A DNA stretch of 64,000 nucleotides from Pictodentalium vernedei (taxonomy: Eukaryota > Mollusca > Scaphopoda > Dentaliida > Dentaliidae), in NCBI GenBank assembly GCA_031216915.1, contig CM062296.1:144812344-144876343 (forward strand). Direction: 5' to 3'. The notes below the pieces were generated by a model that was given only the letters and a program-made list of their open reading frames with translations, was not told the origin of the DNA and ran no database searches. The position numbers were made by a program, and so were the translations under genes. This document shows, one piece after another, positions 55,152-64,000 of the stretch. Position 1 is the stretch's first letter; each line of letters starts with the position of its first letter.

Positions 55152-56665
55152 TTAGTTCACCTGAGCACATCTTGAGGGGAGCTTTAGTGATCCCTTTGTC
55201 TGTTTGTCCATCTCATAAACTAGTGAGACGAATTGAACAAAATTTAATATGCATGTTCCTTATATGTCAATTCAAGTTTGTTCAAGTAAAGATGTCATGC
55301 CCATAGCGGGGCCACAAGGAGCAGAATTATGGTAGCACCCATTAAATGTTTTTAAAAATTAAAACAAATCTTCTCCAGAACTTCCAATCATAATCTTTTG
55401 ATACTTGGTATACAGTATCTTTAGAGGGGTCAGATTAAGGTTTGTTTGAAACAAGTCCCTTGGTTTATAATTGGACTCCCTATGGGAACCCGAATTTTAA
55501 ATTGGTACAATATGAGGAAATTATTAATTATTATTTAAAAATCATTTTCTTCAGATCTACCAGTCAAACTATCTTGGTATTTGGTATACTGCATCTTTAG
55601 GAGTGTGTGTGGGAGGGGGGGGGGGGAGAGGTCAGCTTGAAGTTTGTTAAAATCAAATCCGTGTAGTCATATTTGGGCTCTGTGGGAGCTCAAATTTTGA
55701 CTTAATGTAACATGGTGAATGTGGAAACCCAAATTTCAACCCTGTTCAATATGAGAAAACTTTTTGAAAAATTTTCTTCAGATCTACCAGTAAAAATCTT
55801 GTGATATTTGATATGCAGTATCCTTGGGAGGTTCAGATTCAATTTTGTTCAAATCAAGTCCCTATGGTCATTTTTGGGTTCCCTATGGAAGCCTGAATTT
55901 TAAATTTAGCAATATGAGGGAATTTATTTAAAAATCTTCTTCAGATCTTCCAGTCAACATCTCTTGACATTTGGTATACTGTATCTTTAGGGGAGTCAGC
56001 TTGAAGTTTGTTGAAATCAAGTCCCTGGAGTCATATTTGGCTTCCTGTGGGAGCCTGAACTTTCTGTAATATGGGGAATATTCTTTAAAAATCTTCTTCA
56101 GATTCATCAGCCAGAATCTTTTGATATTGGAATGAAGCACCCTAAGTGGGGTGAAATCTATGTTTGCTCAAATCAAGTCCCTTTATATTTGGGATCCCTA
56201 CTTCAACTCGGAACCTTTACTCCGTGGAATATAAGGAATATTCTTTAAAAGTCTTCTTTAGATCTCCCAGTCAGACTTTATTGATTTTTGATATACAGTA
56301 TTCTCAAGAGGTTCAGATTCAATCAAGTCACTGGGTTTATATTTTGAGCTCCTTGTGTGAGCCGTAATTTTTAATCTTGAAACACCTTCTTCTTTAGATC
56401 TACCAGTCATAATCTTTCATATTTGACCTGCAGTATCCTCAGCGGGGTCACATTCCAGTTTGGTCAAAGTAAGTCCCTGGGTTCATATGTGGGCTCCCTA
56501 TGGCAACCTGAATTTTAATGCAGAGCAAAATGGGAAAATTCCTTTAAAAATGGCCTTAAATTTACCAGCCCGAATCTAGCGATATTTGATAAGCAGCAAC
56601 CTTTGGTTGTTCAGATTTAAGTTTGTTCAAATCAAGTCCCGTCGGTCATTTGGACACCCTGTGGA

Positions 56666-57335
56666 CAGTGGCGGTGCCATGGGGGGGGGGGGGGGGGGGG
56701 CTACTTACCCCTCCACTTTTTTCGCCAAGCGTAGTAAAAAAATACTATCATTTTAATTTTTGTATTGAACGTTGCGGTGTAATGGTGGGTATGCTTAATT
56801 CCATATTCTCAAGTGCACTAAATCAGAGAAGTTTTTAAATTATGTTTGTGTGTGCCCCCACCCCCCACACACACACATTAGCTGCAAACAACAAACGACG
56901 AGGGCCCAAAATTGCAACAAGGCGTGCCGCGTTCAAACGGTCTGAAACATGCCGCTTAAGAGTATTCGAGGAATGCTAGAATCGATAGCGTGCAACGCAT
57001 CCGTTTGGAATGCAGCCTACTTTCATTTTCGATTTGAGTGTCGTTTGGTGCTTTGTGCTCGCACTTGACAACAGCGTTCTTCCGTTAAAATGTCACCATG
57101 TACGACGTTTTCTATAACTGAAAGACCTAACCAATAAGTTTCAAAAGGATAAAACTTTTAATTTAATTGTCTGAGAATGCTCCAGAGAACACCATTTACA
57201 ACGTAAGTTTTAAAAATGTTCCCAACTTCGGGAGGGGACTACCCCTCCTGAAACCCACCCCAGCTCGGATCTGCGCGCCGACGCCGCCGCTGCGCGGCGG
57301 GCAATACCCAACTGTACCCCCTCCCTTCCTCACTG
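56666..57335. mobile_element. hAT-like MITE inside element G
   Basis: Begins CAGTGGCGGTGCC and ends CTTCCTCACTG (only CAGTG is a clean inverted end). Flanks CCTGTGGA (56658-56665) and CCTGTGGG (57336-57343) give an 8 bp duplication with one mismatch. Contains a poly-G run at about 56682-56700 and a C-rich right side. No ORF. Confidence 0.55.
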
Positions 57336-57477
57336 CCTGTGGGATCCCAACTTTTAACTTTGTGCAATATAAGGAATATTCTTTAAAAAATCTTCTTCAC
57401 ATTCACAAGTCAGATTCTTTGGTTACATTGTATTGACACCCTTGGTGTGGTGAGATTCAAGTTTGTTCAAATCAAAT

Positions 57478-58485
57478 GGGAACTGGACAACTCGGCCTCA
57501 GGACAAGTCGGCCTCGAGACAACTCAGCCCGGGACAAGTCGACTCTATTTCAAATTTATATGGAAAGTTGATTATGAAAATTGAGAGATGTTAGTTATTA
57601 ACGAGAAACGAACAATGAAAGTGTTAAGCATAATTTTATTAACGTCTAAACCATTTTTTGTTATATTGTTTACAGTACATTTATATTATTTACAACACAT
57701 CAAAATACAGAATTACAAAACATTGAAATAAAAAATAAATGGTATATATTATATTATTTTACGTGTAACTTGTAAACATTATAGTATAAACTTTGAACAA
57801 AGAAATTATACCATTTGAAAGATAAACATAAAATATTACAATGTATTTTTATGTTGCAGATAAAAAAAGTTACAAACAGTATAAAAAAAATGTGTTTAAA
57901 AACAATATATGATGAATTATTAACAGTAACCATTTCAGTTGAAAAAACACAAACAATTAGTTAAGCCACATCAATGTTAAACAAACATAAACAACATTCA
58001 AATAATTGTTAAGAATGATCATTTCAATGCAATTACAAAACAAACAAGTACTCAAAGACATGTTTTAATAAGCAAGAAACTAAAAAACAATCCTGGAATT
58101 GAACACATATTTTCGAGTCAGTTCATTAGTTCGTAGTGCTGGGTGGACGTATTCTTGCTTATGTAAATGTAATTCTGATTAATTTTCGAATATTGCGGAG
58201 GATTATAAAGGATATTTTTCGCTGTGGAATTTAATTCAAACAAACATCCAGGTACTTCATATTTTGTTAAAATTTATAATAAATGTTTTAAAATGTGTCT
58301 AAAATATATCACAAACATATTAATAATACAACTAAATTAATTTTAAAATTCTTGCAATTAAACAAAAAATCTTTGAAATGTTGCAATAAATCGGGACAGG
58401 TCGGCCCCCAAAATCGCCACAACTTGGCCCAAGACGGGGCCGAGTTGTCCCGAAAAATCGGCTCGGGTTGAGTTGTCACGGAACC
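57478..58485. mobile_element. MULE-type foldback element 1 with subrepeat-built ends
   Basis: The left end is an array of GGACAACTCGGCC-like units (about four between 57485 and 57545); the right end (58390-58485) is an array of related units largely in inverse orientation (GGGCCGAGTTGTCCCG). The AT-rich interior has no ORF. It is flanked by the perfect 9 bp duplication AAATCAAAT (57469-57477 and 58486-58494). A 9 bp duplication is characteristic of Mutator-like elements, and arrays in the ends recall the Rehavkus/foldback group. Confidence 0.8.
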
Positions 58486-58510
58486 AAATCAAATACCTAG
58501 GCTCACATTT

Positions 58511-58939
58511 GGGCGGCCACGCGCTTTATCCTTCAGGGCTGGCACTCGTGCCATATCGATTAACCCATTCACGTGCACGTATCGTTCTGTGTTTAATACA
58601 CGCCTACTCATGACTATAAAAACAATTATTAGAAGGACACTCAGCAATTCATTTGACAACTATCAACAAAAAGAACACATTTTATCACCAACCAAAGTTG
58701 CGTACTCATACTTTTTTTATTATGGAAATTCATTATCCTCTTCATATATCGACTCCATTTCTTCTTCGCTATTTTCGTACACATTGAACTCGCCATATCC
58801 TTCAATTTTAGACATTTTATTTAGTTATTTCGCAATCGGTTCAATTTCGGGCGATGAATCGTCTGCTGAACGATTTCCATTCGGCACGTGTGTGGAACAG
58901 ATTTTCATTTTCCGATTCGTTTAGTGTTGCTGTAGATTA
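58511..58939. other. unrecognised sequence with a small acidic ORF on the - strand
   Basis: The - strand ORF 58720-58815 (31 codons, MSKIEGYGEFNVYENSEEEM...) is acidic, and a second frame upstream (PNGNRSADDSSPEIEP) has similar character. These recall the acidic starts of PGBD/piggyBac-type proteins but are too short to assign. Interrupted by the MULE at 58940. Confidence 0.25.
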
Positions 58940-59317
58940 GGGATCGGGAAGTTTCGTCCTCCTCGGGAACTTTCGTCCACGAGAACTTTCGTCCCCAGTT
59001 AGTGGGAAGTTTCGACCCCGTGAACTTTCGTCCTCTGTACTTGTTAAAGCTTGGGGCTGGAGTGAGATTGTAAGGTTAGGTACAAATAATAGTATCTTTT
59101 GATTAATCACATTTTATTCAATTTTAATATTATTATTATTAAATTAATATTCACCAATAATTTGTCACAAAACAAATTTAATGAACACGTATTATTGGAG
59201 AACGTCCGTTACAAAACTTTGTTTACTTCTATCAGAAATTCTGTTGTTCTCAAGTCATTGTCCTTATACCTAACCCACAGCTGGTCTATCTCTTTGTCAA
59301 TTGTTGTATATTTGGGA

Positions 59318-59392
59318 AGATTCGACCTCGGGAAGATTCAGCCCTGGGAAGATTCGGCCCGGGACGATTCGACCCGAGAGTGAAAATTCACA
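59318..59392 (+). repeat. orphan subrepeat array inside MULE 2
   Basis: Four units of GGGAAGATTCGGCC type (variants GGGAAGATTCGACC, GGGAAGATTCAGCC and GGGACGATTCGACC). It follows the same unit grammar as the ends of both MULEs but with a third motif. No inverted partner array was found in the window. Confidence 0.65.
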
Positions 59393-60012
59393 ACAGACGG
59401 GGAAATGAAATTCTTGATGGGAGAGTATAGAAATAACGTAACATTGGTAAGAAATGAATCAAAATTATGATTTTTTTTTGATGTGACTAGACATCCATAT
59501 CTGTGTGTTATTTTTGTAAATGCATAGAATGAGAGAAGGAATAAATGGATCCATGAATGAAACACAGTGAAACATAGTTACATGATTCCTTTTCAAAGAC
59601 GTTTGATTCAATGATTTACAAGAATAAGTGTTATTTTTGTAAATGCATAGAATGAATGAATGAAACACAATGAAACATAGTAGAATAGTTGCTTTGGAAC
59701 AACGTTTTGTAAACGACTTTTGTAAAAGCATAGCACGAGAGAAGGAATAAATGAATTAATAAAGAAACTCAGATTACTCAGATTACCTTGATCCCATAAG
59801 AAAAACCATCACTAGACACTAGTAATGGCGCGCCTCTTTTACTGCCAATTGGGAGAATTGTATAAGGCACTGGTCTGTCCTCTAGATGAGCCTCTGGCAA
59901 TTCTGGTCGACAACAGATGTTTCCATAGCTTCTGTAATGTTGTTACCAATATTTCCGTTTCCTATGTCGAAACTACCATCAAGAGTATTAGAGTTTTCCG
60001 AGACCTCTGTAG

Positions 60013-60213
60013 TCATCTCATCTCCTCATCACGTGCCACGTTTTCCTCAGTTATTATGATTGATTCATTTTCTTCAGGTTCAGTTTCCTGCCTACCTCTC
60101 AACTCATCTTCAACCAAACTTGAAATGTTGTCCGAAATGTTTTCTCCATCGCTGCATGACCGACAAATGAAGTTTAGCTCAATATTTCCCCTTCGTTTCA
60201 TCTTTTTTATTCT
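60013..60213 (-). CDS. MULE 2: downstream coding stretch
   Basis: After a possible acceptor (CTGTTGGTTAG on the - strand) the frame reads RIKKMKRRGNIELNFICRSC, then an acidic tail (SLVEDELRGRQETEPEENES). CRSC is the only notable motif. It is plausibly the C-terminal exon of the transposase. A further frame on the same strand to about 59880 is also acidic, so an exon or frame boundary lies near 60015. Confidence 0.35.
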   Translation of the reverse strand, partial: RIKKMKRRGNIELNFICRSCSDGENISDNISSLVEDELRGRQETEPEENESIIITEENVARDEEMR

Positions 60214-60279
60214 CTAACCAACAGTATATACAACACAACAACAAAGTGAGTATATAGCGTACAGTATAAACATAGTTCC

Positions 60280-60498
60280 CTTGGCATTCATCCTACGGTG
60301 CCAAGCTGAAAGTAAAAAAAAATTGAAATGAAATTATTAATAGTATTATACACACTTTCTGTGTGGTTATTGGTTCGTATCGTGTGCTCGAATATACACC
60401 ACGACGAGATGCTGAAATGGTCGCTGTTTATCCACTGGTTATTCACATATTGCACGAACTCTCTCAGACTGTCACTATTGGCCTTTGGAGCAATGTCA
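60280..60498 (-). CDS. MULE 2: C-terminal transposase exons with a 50 bp intron
   Basis: Exon 60356-60498 follows the acceptor CCTTTGATCACAG and encodes DIAPKANSDSLREFVQYVNN, QWINSDHFSISSWCIFEH, TIRTNNHTE. A GT...AG intron of 50 bases (60306-60355, ending TTTTACTTTCAG) then joins in phase to TWHRRMNAKG. Together RTNN..E.WHRR.N is the conserved C-terminal signature I know from MULE transposases (RTNN..EGWHRR.N). The next exon boundary is uncertain. The DDE domain is absent. Confidence 0.6.
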
Positions 60499-60797
60499 CT
60501 GTGATCAAAGGAATTATGCAAACAACATGGTGCTATATTTACAATTGCAATGCATATTTATATTAATAGGGAAAAGAAAAGTCAGAAGAGTCACATTCCC
60601 CGCATACACATACATATATAAACATGATAGTACTTGATTAATTTTTTTTTACAATATGTCAGAATTCTATAAAATTTACCATTCAAGTGGGAAGTTTCGT
60701 CCTCTCCAGAGGACGAAACTTCCGGGGACGAAACTTCCCACTAACTAGGGGACGATACTTCCCGGGGACGAAACTTCCCTAACCCGTAGATTTCATG

Positions 60798-60838
60798 GCT
60801 AACGGGCGTATTTCGCCATGCCTGGCGGTGCTCTTGTT
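60798..60838 (+). repeat. Helentron-like 3' end (orphan)
   Basis: Hairpin CGCCATGCCTGGCG (60814-60827) followed by GTGCTCTTGTT, the same end grammar as elements A-H. The body to its left has been interrupted by MULE 2 and is not recognised. Confidence 0.5.
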
Positions 60839-62054
60839 TACTGATACCTTCAATCAACATGTCACGTAACAAAGAAATTCAAACGTACAACATATATAGG
60901 CTACCGCGGTTTTCAGCAATAGTAGGCCTGCCCCGAACCAGGGAAGTTCGGGTCTTTCTGTGGGTGGTCCTCGAAAGGGGCCGCTGTTGTCGTCTATCCA
61001 AAACACATCAAAGTGAACAGCCGGAAATTGATTAAACCGCCTGAGGCAGACTTTACTTGCCAATGATGACCCACCATCGCTCCACGACTCAACTAGAAGT
61101 GGCAGACTATACTTGCCTGAAAAACACTACAGCACCCTCGGGAAAAGGTAGCACCTTTGTGAGAGGACCCCCACTCGCTCTGGTCCTCACCCGAGGGTTC
61201 AGTCAACTACCTACACTAAGTCATCCCAACACCACTAAACATCCGTCCTGGGACACCTGCTGAGTACGCGAACTCTTTTCCTCCTTTGACACGCCTTGAC
61301 ATGCAGCTACCAAGTATTATATAGTCACTGAGGGTCGAAAGGGCCTTGCCCCACAGCGTCCCTGCGCGCGAAAACCATTCTTTCCGGCAATAGCAATAGC
61401 TAATAAACTCAAATGAAATGCCGATATTAGGCGGTTGGTTTATGAATAAACAGTTGAAGAAATATACGAAAGTGCATTTAATTTAATGAAATATGTTTAG
61501 TGAGGATAACACGCTTTGAAAATATTCTTTGAACTGAAAGCAACGAAGAATGGTTCTAGCCTTATTTGTTTATTTGTATGCTAAAGACGAAAATGTTAAT
61601 TTTCTTCCAGACACGTGCTCTGTACAAAACGCGAGGCACCTCCTGCCCACCCAAGTTCAGACCTGCAGTTGAAATCGAGTTCTGTTTAAAATTCACATTT
61701 CCAAGAGAAACCATAGGAAAGTACATGCACACACGTTGATTTAAATAAATACACCTCCTAGTCAGGAACCCTTGGAAGCAAAGAGTGCTGATCTGCTGAT
61801 GTAGATTTTTATCTACTGGACCAAACAGATTAGGGAGGTGGGTGACAACGCTGTAACCTACTCCATAGGCTCATTGGCAACTTAGTCTCCAATTTCGATT
61901 CACATTAGCTGTCAAAGAGTTTATTATTCCTTTGCCTGGCATCATCTTCCAAACCTGCATGGGGCTTATGGGAAGTTTGGAATAGGCCTTACCTGGTCGC
62001 CATATTTTTCGTTTTATTGTGTTCTTTTTTTTTCTTTTTCTTTTTCTTTCTTTT
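60839..62054. other. nothing recognised
   Basis: Mixed non-coding sequence, more GC-rich around 60930-61370 (for example AACCAGGGAAGTTCGGGT), with no gene or repeat that I can name. CT-rich run at 62020-62050. Confidence 0.4.
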
Positions 62055-63402
62055 TTAGCTCACCTGACTGAAAGTCAGAGGGAGCTTAAGTGATCACTTT
62101 CTGTCCATCGTCCATCCGACATGGACTTTACATTATCAACCTCTCATAAACTAGTGGGCCAAATCGAAGCAATTTGATGTGCGTGTTCCTTATCATATGT
62201 CAATTCAAGTTTGTTCAAATAAAGATTCAAGTTTGTTCAAATTGAGTCCCTGGGTTAATATTTGGGCTCCCTATGGGACCCCGAGTTTTAACAGTGTGCA
62301 ATATGAAGGAATTTCTTTAAAAATCCTCTTCTCCAGAACCATCAATAAGAATCTTTTTTTATTTGGTATACAGCATCTCTATGGGGGTCAAATTCAAGTT
62401 TGTTCAAATTGATTCCCTCGGTTAATATTTGGGCTCCCGAATTTTAACTCAGTGCAATATGAGGAAATTCCTAGTGCAATATGAGGAAATTCCTTTAAAA
62501 ATCTTCTCCAGAATCATCAGTTAGAATCTTTTGATATTTGGTATACAATATCTCGGGGGGGGGGGGGGGGGCAGATTCAAGTTTGTTCATATTAAGTTCC
62601 TGGGTTAATATTTGGGCTCCCTATGAGACACAGAGCTTTAGCTTTGTGTAATATGAAGGAATGTCTTTAAAAATCTTCTCTAAAACCTTCAGTTAGAATC
62701 TTTTTATATTTGGTATAAAATATCTCTAGGGGTCAGATTCAAGTTTGTTCAAATTGATTACCTGTGTTAATATGTGGGCTCCTCAAGGGAGCCTGAATTT
62801 TAGCTTAGTGCAATATGAGGAAATTTCTTTAAAAAATCTTCTTCTTCAGATCCACCAGCCAGAATCCTTTCATATTTGGTACACAACATATCTAGGGGGT
62901 GAGATTCAAATTTGTTCAAATCGAGTCTCTGGGTTAATATTTGGGCTCCCTATGGGAGTCTGAATTTTAACTTAGTGCAATATGAGGAAATTTCATTAAA
63001 AATCTTCAGATCCACCAGTTCGAATGCTTTCATATTTGGTATACAGCATCTTTAGGGGTGGGGTAGTGTTAGGTTGTGTGTGTGTATCAGATTCAAGTTT
63101 GTTCAAATCGGGTCCTTGGGTTAATATTTGGGCTCTGTATTTGATTGGGATGGGGGGAAGGGGTGGAGTGACATGACACCCCTTGGAAGTTTGGCATTGC
63201 CTGTCTTTAGCTGATAGAATTGGAAGCAGTCAGGAAGTCCCAGGATAATAATCCTCTGACATGGACACTAGGGTCATGAATAACTTCATGACTTCATTCC
63301 TCTGTAGTGCTGATGAACCGTGACTAACTGAATGTGACCCAAAATAGTTCTTTGAACCACTTTGTCAGGTGAGCGATTAAGACCCCTTTGGGCCTCTTGT
63401 TT
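62055..63402 (+). mobile_element. Helentron-like element H
   Basis: Starts TTAGCTCACCTGACTGAAAG (hairpin with GTCAGAGGGAGCTTAA), then CCATCGTCCATCC. About six to seven units of about 165 bp (theme TTTGGTATACA, GGGTCAGATTCAAGTTTG, TTAATATTTGGGCTCCC). Ends GTCAGGTGAGCGATTAAG, hairpin ACCCCTTTGGG, then CCTCTTGTT. Poly-G at 62556-62571. Confidence 0.75.
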
Positions 63403-64000
63403 TTGTTTCTTTTGGGGCGGGAGCGGGATCAACTGGGTGATTTTTTCTTGTTTTTGTTTCAAAATGAGTTTTGAAGGGGTTTGAGTGATTTTAAGCACCC
63501 CCCCCCCCCCACCCCCGCGCAAAAAACATTCACCCAACAGACCCGTTTCCCCAGACCCCCTACTCTCCTAGCTAAACTATATTAATTATATTAACAAATT
63601 CCCGGTGTACCCCTCACCCCACCCTGTGTCGGGTCCATGATTTTAGTCGGGGGGGGGGGGGGGCACATTTCAACCATGGGTCATATGCGAAGGACCATCC
63701 TACGTGCGTGGTGGGAAGTTTGGAGGGGAGGGGGGAGTGCTAATAGAGAGTGTATTCCACTCTCGCCGGAAGTCCGAGCCTTCCCGGGAGAGTTTTTGAA
63801 AATGAGAGGTCAGTGAAGCCCTCTGGTGGCTTCTTTACATATGACCTCAATATTTTCCATCCAAAATACTCCCACAGTTATATTTCTGGGCTCATTCTAA
63901 TTTTGAAAAAGGGAAGTCAATTTATAACGGTTGCATTGGGTTCGGCATAATCCGCGATAACACACGGGGTAGAGGAAAACCGGATACTTTTATTCACTCT
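63403..64000. other. low-complexity and unrecognised sequence
   Basis: Poly-C (63497-63511) and poly-G (63650-63663) runs in GC-rich sequence; no gene visible before the window ends. Confidence 0.45.

Larger units (their letters stand above)
55152..58510 (+). mobile_element. Helentron-like element G, interrupted twice
   Basis: Starts TTAGTTCACCTGAGCACATC; core units of about 165 bp as in A, B, F and H (TCAGATTCAAGTTTGTTCAA, TCCCTATGGGAGCC...). Interrupted by a hAT MITE (56666-57335) and a MULE (57478-58485). A clear 3' end was not found. Poly-G at 55612-55627. Confidence 0.6.
58940..60785 (-). mobile_element. MULE-type foldback element 2, with transposase remnant
   Basis: The left end (58946-59040) has five GGGAAGTTTCGTCC-like units; the right end (60685-60785) has about five, mostly inverted (GGACGAAACTTCCC). 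Both contain an AGTTAGTGGGAAG spacer. Flanks GTAGATTA (58932-58939) and GTAGATTT (60786-60793) form an 8 bp duplication with one mismatch. The interior keeps 3' exons of a Mutator-like transposase on the - strand; there is no room for the catalytic domain, so it is an internally deleted copy. Confidence 0.8.

Noticed and set aside
59825-60217. Plus-strand 130-codon frame in MULE 2
   Set aside because: The opposite strand carries the spliced transposase remnant with the RTNN/WHRR signature; the + frame is its shadow.

Overview
The window looks like gene-poor, repeat-saturated DNA from an invertebrate animal, most likely a marine mollusc (inference: many elements start with an AGCTCACCTGA-type hairpin, carry tandem cores and end in a hairpin plus CTCTTGTT, a style I associate with bivalve genomes; tRNA- and 5S-derived SINEs and DIRS retroelements fit too). 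It is not bacterial: introns, SINEs and animal transposons are visible.

Host genes: two exons on the + strand (21853-21987 and 39291-39448) are the last coding exons of an OTUD5-like (DUBA) deubiquitinase. They join in phase and end with a ubiquitin-interacting motif and a stop codon, separated by a 17.3 kb intron packed with transposons. A possible unidentified gene starts at 47791, with a possible unlinked terminal exon at 49393-49470. A weak exon-like stretch at 45392-45626 may be a P-type transposase relic.

Layout: 1-5948 is an old DIRS-type tyrosine-recombinase retroelement, cut by the window edge and carrying a Helentron-like insertion (3911-5082). 6755-17799 is a Helentron-like repeat split by a younger, nearly whole DIRS element (7449-16877), which itself holds a 1.5 kb DNA transposon (9224-10714). 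18428-20888 is another Helentron-like element with a nested hAT MITE. 21371-26818 holds MITEs, the first OTUD5 exon and tandem-cored elements. 27129-36361 is a hAT element containing a foldback MITE containing a third DIRS copy, whose body is badly decayed while its terminal repeats look fresh. 36627-50470 is a mosaic of MITEs, SINEs (one carrying a 5S rRNA segment) and the last OTUD5 exon. 50800-54000 is a tandem-cored block paralogous to 23960-25108, with a Helentron-like insertion. 55152-60838 contains two Mutator-like (MULE) foldback elements whose inverted ends are arrays of short subrepeats, one with remnants of a MULE transposase. 62055-63402 is a final Helentron-like copy.

The main themes are (1) a DIRS family with the textbook ITR/ICR layout and a palindromic NRF-1-type site in every terminal repeat, (2) a modular Helentron-like superfamily in which the same ends flank unrelated tandem cores, (3) MULEs with minisatellite-like inverted ends, and (4) several occupied/empty site pairs inside the window that define target sites (TT for Helentron-like, TTAA for piggyBac-like, 8 bp for hAT, 9 bp for MULE). 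All calls are from reading the sequence by eye; no database search was run.
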